Below are positions 5,730 through 8,243 of a DNA stretch of 8,243 nucleotides, piece by piece. The position numbers and the translations under genes are program-made. The notes under the pieces were generated by a model, which worked only from the letters and a program-made list of their open reading frames with translations, was not told where the DNA came from and did no database searches. This DNA is from Candidatus Anoxychlamydiales bacterium (GTDB taxonomy: Bacteria; Chlamydiota; Chlamydiia; Chlamydiales; SM23-39). The stretch spans positions 1 to 8,243 of the forward strand of contig JAAKFW010000057.1 of the NCBI GenBank assembly GCA_011064905.1, read 5' to 3'. Each line of letters begins with the position of its first letter. Position 1 is the first letter of the stretch.

Positions 5730-6716
5730 ATGGAAAATTATGAAGATTATTTAAAATCTTTAAAAAAAGCTAGAAGATTTGTTAATTTTAACTCCAATAG
5801 AAGAGTAAGAAGAACTCTTTTAGATTTTTTATCATGGAAGTTAGGGTTTTGTAATCAAGAAGATGAAAAACTTATAGTCCCCAAAGATTTTTCTTTTCCT
5901 AAAATTAATAATCCATATGATGCGAGCAAACCCTGGGCTATGTGGGTTGGTCACTGCACGTTTTTAATTAAAGTTAACAACCTAAACATCTTAACTGACC
6001 CTATTTGGACTCAAAAATGCTCGCCAGTATCTTCATTTGGCCCCCAAAGAAAGCATCCTCCTGCTATTGATTTAAATCAATTGACTAAAGTTGATTACGT
6101 AGTGATATCTCATAATCACTATGATCATTTGGATAAGAAGACCGTTATAAATCTAAATAAGAAATTTCGAAACATAAAATGGATAGTACCTCTTGGAATG
6201 AAAAAATGGATGAAGAAAATAAAAATTGAAAATGTTTATGAGCTAGATTGGTGGGAGAGTTTTGAAGATGCATTTATTGAAATCTTTGCAACTCCTGCTC
6301 AACACTATTCTGGTAGATCGCTGTTGGATGGTAATAAAGTTTTATGGGTAGGATATGTAATAATTTCTAAAAGAGATCAAAAAAAGTTATATTTTACAGG
6401 TGATACTGGATATAACGAAATAGACTTTAAACATATTGGTAAAAAATTTAAATTCATGGATCTAAGTTTAATACCTATAGGAACATACGTTCCTAGAAAG
6501 TTCATGAATCCTGTACATATCGATCCTCAAGATGCTGTAAAAATCCACAAGGATGTAAACTCTAATTTTTCTGTAGCCATGCATTGGAAAATCTTTAATC
6601 TTTCAGATGAAGCTATGATTCAACCGCCATATGAGCTATATTTGAGCTTGCAAAAGGAAAACATTGATTTGAGTAAGTTTAGAGTGTTAGATCCAGGAGC
6701 ATATGTTAATTGGTAA
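5730..6716 (+). CDS. Metallo-beta-lactamase-fold hydrolase, NAPE-PLD/RomA-like
   Basis: This is a probable two-metal phosphodiesterase or related hydrolase of the family that includes mammalian N-acyl-phosphatidylethanolamine phospholipase D and bacterial RomA-like proteins. The 328-residue protein has the full metal-ligand set. It starts with HNHYDH (His128, His130, Asp132, His133). His192 follows in ATPAQHYSGR, then Asp225 in FTGDTGY, and His285 in AMHWKIF followed by LSDE. The early strands MWVGHCTFLI (71-80) and ILTDPIW (87-93) are also typical. In most relatives the last motif reads HWGTF; here Gly-Thr is replaced by Lys-Ile. There is no signal peptide or membrane helix, so it is probably cytosolic, with a basic N-terminus (11-29) that could touch membranes. 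The frame is open further upstream to a TTG at 5676. The ATG at 5730 is chosen because AAGAGGAAGAG (5711-5721) lies at proper ribosome-binding distance. It is the first gene of a three-gene operon, overlapping the next by 14 bases. The natural substrate is unknown; a phospholipid is one possibility. Confidence 0.9.
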   Translation: MENYEDYLKSLKKARRFVNFNSNRRVRRTLLDFLSWKLGFCNQEDEKLIVPKDFSFPKINNPYDASKPWAMWVGHCTFLIKVNNLNILTDPIWTQKCSPVSSFGPQRKHPPAIDLNQLTKVDYVVISHNHYDHLDKKTVINLNKKFRNIKWIVPLGMKKWMKKIKIENVYELDWWESFEDAFIEIFATPAQHYSGRSLLDGNKVLWVGYVIISKRDQKKLYFTGDTGYNEIDFKHIGKKFKFMDLSLIPIGTYVPRKFMNPVHIDPQDAVKIHKDVNSNFSVAMHWKIFNLSDEAMIQPPYELYLSLQKENIDLSKFRVLDPGAYVNW

Positions 6717-7389
6717 AAACATTTTTTTGACTATAAGAGTCAAATTCTTTTTTTTTATTCAGTGGCTAAAGTCTATTAGATACTATTTAAATCTAAGATT
6801 TTTACTTTTTGATCTTTTGTTTTCATTAGCTTATTTCTTTTTAAATCCCTATAGAATTTCTAGAAAATTTTTAGAAAAAAAATTTAATAAAAAAATCTAT
6901 GATTATGGAGAAACTCCAATAATCGAGATGGAAAAAATGATAAAGTTTTTTGAAATTACTTCAAATACTACTTTTTTAGAACTTGGAGCGGGCAGAGGCA
7001 AGGTGAGTTTTTGGCTCTATTTTTTTTTTAAATGCAAAGTTATAGCAATAGAACAAGTTCCAATATTTGCAAAAATTGCATGTTTTTTTATTAAACTCTT
7101 TAGAATCAAAAAAATAGAGTTTTTATGTAAAGATATTTTTACATTTGCATTTGATCTAAAAAATATAGATATCATCTATCTTTATGGAACGACGCTGCCA
7201 ACAGATAAAATAAAAACCTTAATAAAAAAATTTAGAAAGTTATCTTCCTCTGTTAAAATTATTACAATTAGTTATACTCTTGACCAATATGATAAAGATT
7301 TTATCACAGAAAAAAGCATTGATATATCTTTTCCATGGGGAAAGACAAAAGCTTATTTAAATATTAAAGGAGAAAAAAAATGCATTTAA
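6703..7389 (+). CDS. Membrane-anchored class I SAM-dependent methyltransferase
   Basis: This protein transfers a methyl group from S-adenosylmethionine to an unknown acceptor. The 228-residue chain opens with a hydrophobic, basic stretch, including one likely membrane helix at about 33-49, followed by a short linker. The Rossmann methyltransferase fold starts near 70. Motif I is FLELGAGRGKVSFW (91-104), the acidic ribose-binding residue is Glu117 (VIAIEQVP), Asp144 is the probable adenine-side acidic residue (CKDIFTF), and IDIIYLYGTTLP (155-166) is the motif IV strand. The layout (membrane helix, pre-methyltransferase segment, then a minimal fold with the IYLYG strand) resembles the FAM173/ATPSC-KMT lysine methyltransferases and their bacterial relatives. 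That link is by architecture only. The start overlaps the upstream hydrolase by 14 bases, and AGGAG (6695-6699) lies three bases before the ATG, inside the upstream gene, so translation is probably coupled. The 3' end overlaps the reductase by 10 bases. Two T9 tracts (6748-6756 and 7021-7029) encode Phe runs. Confidence 0.84.
   Translation: MLIGKNIFLTIRVKFFFFIQWLKSIRYYLNLRFLLFDLLFSLAYFFLNPYRISRKFLEKKFNKKIYDYGETPIIEMEKMIKFFEITSNTTFLELGAGRGKVSFWLYFFFKCKVIAIEQVPIFAKIACFFIKLFRIKKIEFLCKDIFTFAFDLKNIDIIYLYGTTLPTDKIKTLIKKFRKLSSSVKIITISYTLDQYDKDFITEKSIDISFPWGKTKAYLNIKGEKKCI
7366..7372 (+). promoter_or_regulatory. Strong ribosome-binding site AAAGGAG for the reductase gene
   Basis: AAAGGAG sits seven bases before the ATG at 7380, inside the end of the methyltransferase gene. 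It is the best Shine-Dalgarno sequence in the window and fixes the reductase start despite the 10-base overlap of the genes. Confidence 0.8.
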
Positions 7390-8198
7390 AAAAGTTAAAT
7401 GACGGAAATGAAATACCGATGATTGGAATGGGAACTTGGCTGCAAACTGAAAAAGACAATTGTATTAACGCTATAAAATATGCAATAAGAATTGGATATA
7501 GACATATCGATACAGCAGATATTTATGATAATCATGAACTTGTAAAAGATGGCATTAAAGGTTTTAGCCGTGAAAAGCTCTTTATAACAACAAAGCTTTG
7601 GAAAGATTTTTTAGATCCAAAACTCGTTGAATCCGAATGTGACAGAGCTTTAATGGAACTAGATTTAGATTATTTAGATCTATATTTAGTTCATTGGCCA
7701 GATAGAACAAAACCTTTAGCTGAAATATCATATGAGATGTTAAAGCTAATAGAAAAAGGCAAAGTAAAAAGTATAGGAGTTAGCAACTATACGATTAGTC
7801 ATTTGCAAGATCTAATAGATCAAGGTATAAAAATTGCTGTCAATCAAGTAGAATATCACCCATTTTTAAATCAAGAAGCGCTTTTAAATTTTTGCACAAG
7901 GCATTCGATTTCAGTAATTGCATATTCTCCACTTTCTAGAGGGAAGGTTTTCAATGATCCTGACATTAAACATCTCTCTAAAAAACATTCAAAAACAGCC
8001 GGTCAAATCACTCTTAGATGGATGATTCAAAAAGATATTATAGTTATCCCAAAAGCAACATCTGAAAAACATATAAAAGACAATTTTGAAATTTTTAATT
8101 TTGAGTTATCTTTAGATGATATGGAAAAAATTGATGAGCTAGGAAAAATTAAACCTCAAAGACTTATCAATCCTGAATTTGCTGATTTTGGATATTGA
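7380..8198 (+). CDS. dkgB: Aldo-keto reductase, DkgB-like
   Basis: This cytosolic NAD(P)H-dependent enzyme reduces aldehydes and ketones. DkgA/DkgB relatives act on 2,5-diketo-gluconate, methylglyoxal and similar carbonyls. The 272-residue chain is close to the 267 of E. coli DkgB and forms one TIM barrel. The catalytic tetrad is intact: Asp44 and Tyr49 in YRHIDTADIYDNHE, Lys72 in ITTKLWK, and His105 in YLVHWPD. Other family signatures are GVSNYTISHL (133-142), NQVEYHPFL (155-163), AYSPLSRGK (181-189) and the cofactor-binding IPKATSEKHIKDN (223-235). The C-terminus (RLINPEF) resembles the DkgB end rather than the longer tails of mammalian family members. In the cofactor loop, His231 stands where many relatives have Arg contacting the NADPH phosphate. 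It is the last gene of the operon, with a strong ribosome-binding site inside the preceding gene. A role in detoxifying reactive carbonyls is plausible. The family is very sure; the dkgB assignment rests on length and layout. Confidence 0.92.
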   Translation: MHLKKLNDGNEIPMIGMGTWLQTEKDNCINAIKYAIRIGYRHIDTADIYDNHELVKDGIKGFSREKLFITTKLWKDFLDPKLVESECDRALMELDLDYLDLYLVHWPDRTKPLAEISYEMLKLIEKGKVKSIGVSNYTISHLQDLIDQGIKIAVNQVEYHPFLNQEALLNFCTRHSISVIAYSPLSRGKVFNDPDIKHLSKKHSKTAGQITLRWMIQKDIIVIPKATSEKHIKDNFEIFNFELSLDDMEKIDELGKIKPQRLINPEFADFGY

Positions 8199-8223
8199 TT
8201 AAGATAAGTATCTAAGATATAAT
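8195..8223 (+). promoter_or_regulatory. Sigma-70-type promoter TTGATT-17-TATAAT for a downstream gene
   Basis: TTGATT (8195-8200) overlaps the reductase stop codon and is followed, after exactly 17 bases, by a perfect TATAAT (8218-8223). Transcription would start near 8230 and run out of the window, so the next gene is probably on the + strand and separately transcribed. The spacer contains a short palindrome, AGATA-AG-TATCT. Confidence 0.55.
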
Positions 8224-8243
8224 CCTTTTTAAAATAAATAAGT

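Overview
The window is strongly AT-rich bacterial DNA with dense, mostly intact genes. Two features suggest a host-associated bacterium, most likely an amoeba- or arthropod-associated member of the Chlamydiota. The first is a long-form pyrophosphate-dependent phosphofructokinase of the plant/chlamydia/spirochaete type. The second is a eukaryotic-type ubiquitin-specific protease (USP) that carries an N-terminal pair of membrane segments, like chlamydial inclusion-membrane proteins. The lineage is inferred from these protein families; there is no rRNA or other taxonomic marker here.

Left part (1-2348, + strand): pfp, a glycolytic PPi-phosphofructokinase, is followed by an unrecognised 195-residue charged, helical protein (1761-2348). 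Between them lie a weak hairpin and an extended -10 promoter. Then comes a roughly 520-base stretch (2349-2871) without an intact gene. It holds an apparently decayed minus-strand gene (about 2337-2670), a 16-bp AT palindrome, and an extended -10 promoter for the next gene.

Centre (2872-5589): a 412-residue membrane-anchored USP-family deubiquitinase (+) converges on a MATE-family efflux transporter (-), and their 3' ends overlap by 9 bases. The deubiquitinase and the 195-residue protein are preceded by the same 11-base extended -10 sequence, which suggests similar transcriptional control.

Right part (5590-8243): a 140-base divergent intergenic region carries an imperfect inverted repeat and candidate back-to-back promoters. 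It separates the transporter from a tightly packed + strand operon of three genes with overlapping ends. These encode a metallo-beta-lactamase-fold hydrolase of the NAPE-PLD/RomA type, a membrane-anchored SAM methyltransferase, and an aldo-keto reductase closest in layout to DkgB. The operon looks like housekeeping or detoxification metabolism with a possible lipid or membrane link, but no joint pathway can be proved from sequence. A good sigma-70-type promoter overlaps the last stop codon and points to a gene beyond the window.

The most interesting item is the USP deubiquitinase. All its catalytic boxes are recognisable, zinc-finger cysteines are absent, and its N-terminal hairpin membrane anchor predicts an effector displayed on the pathogen vacuole.
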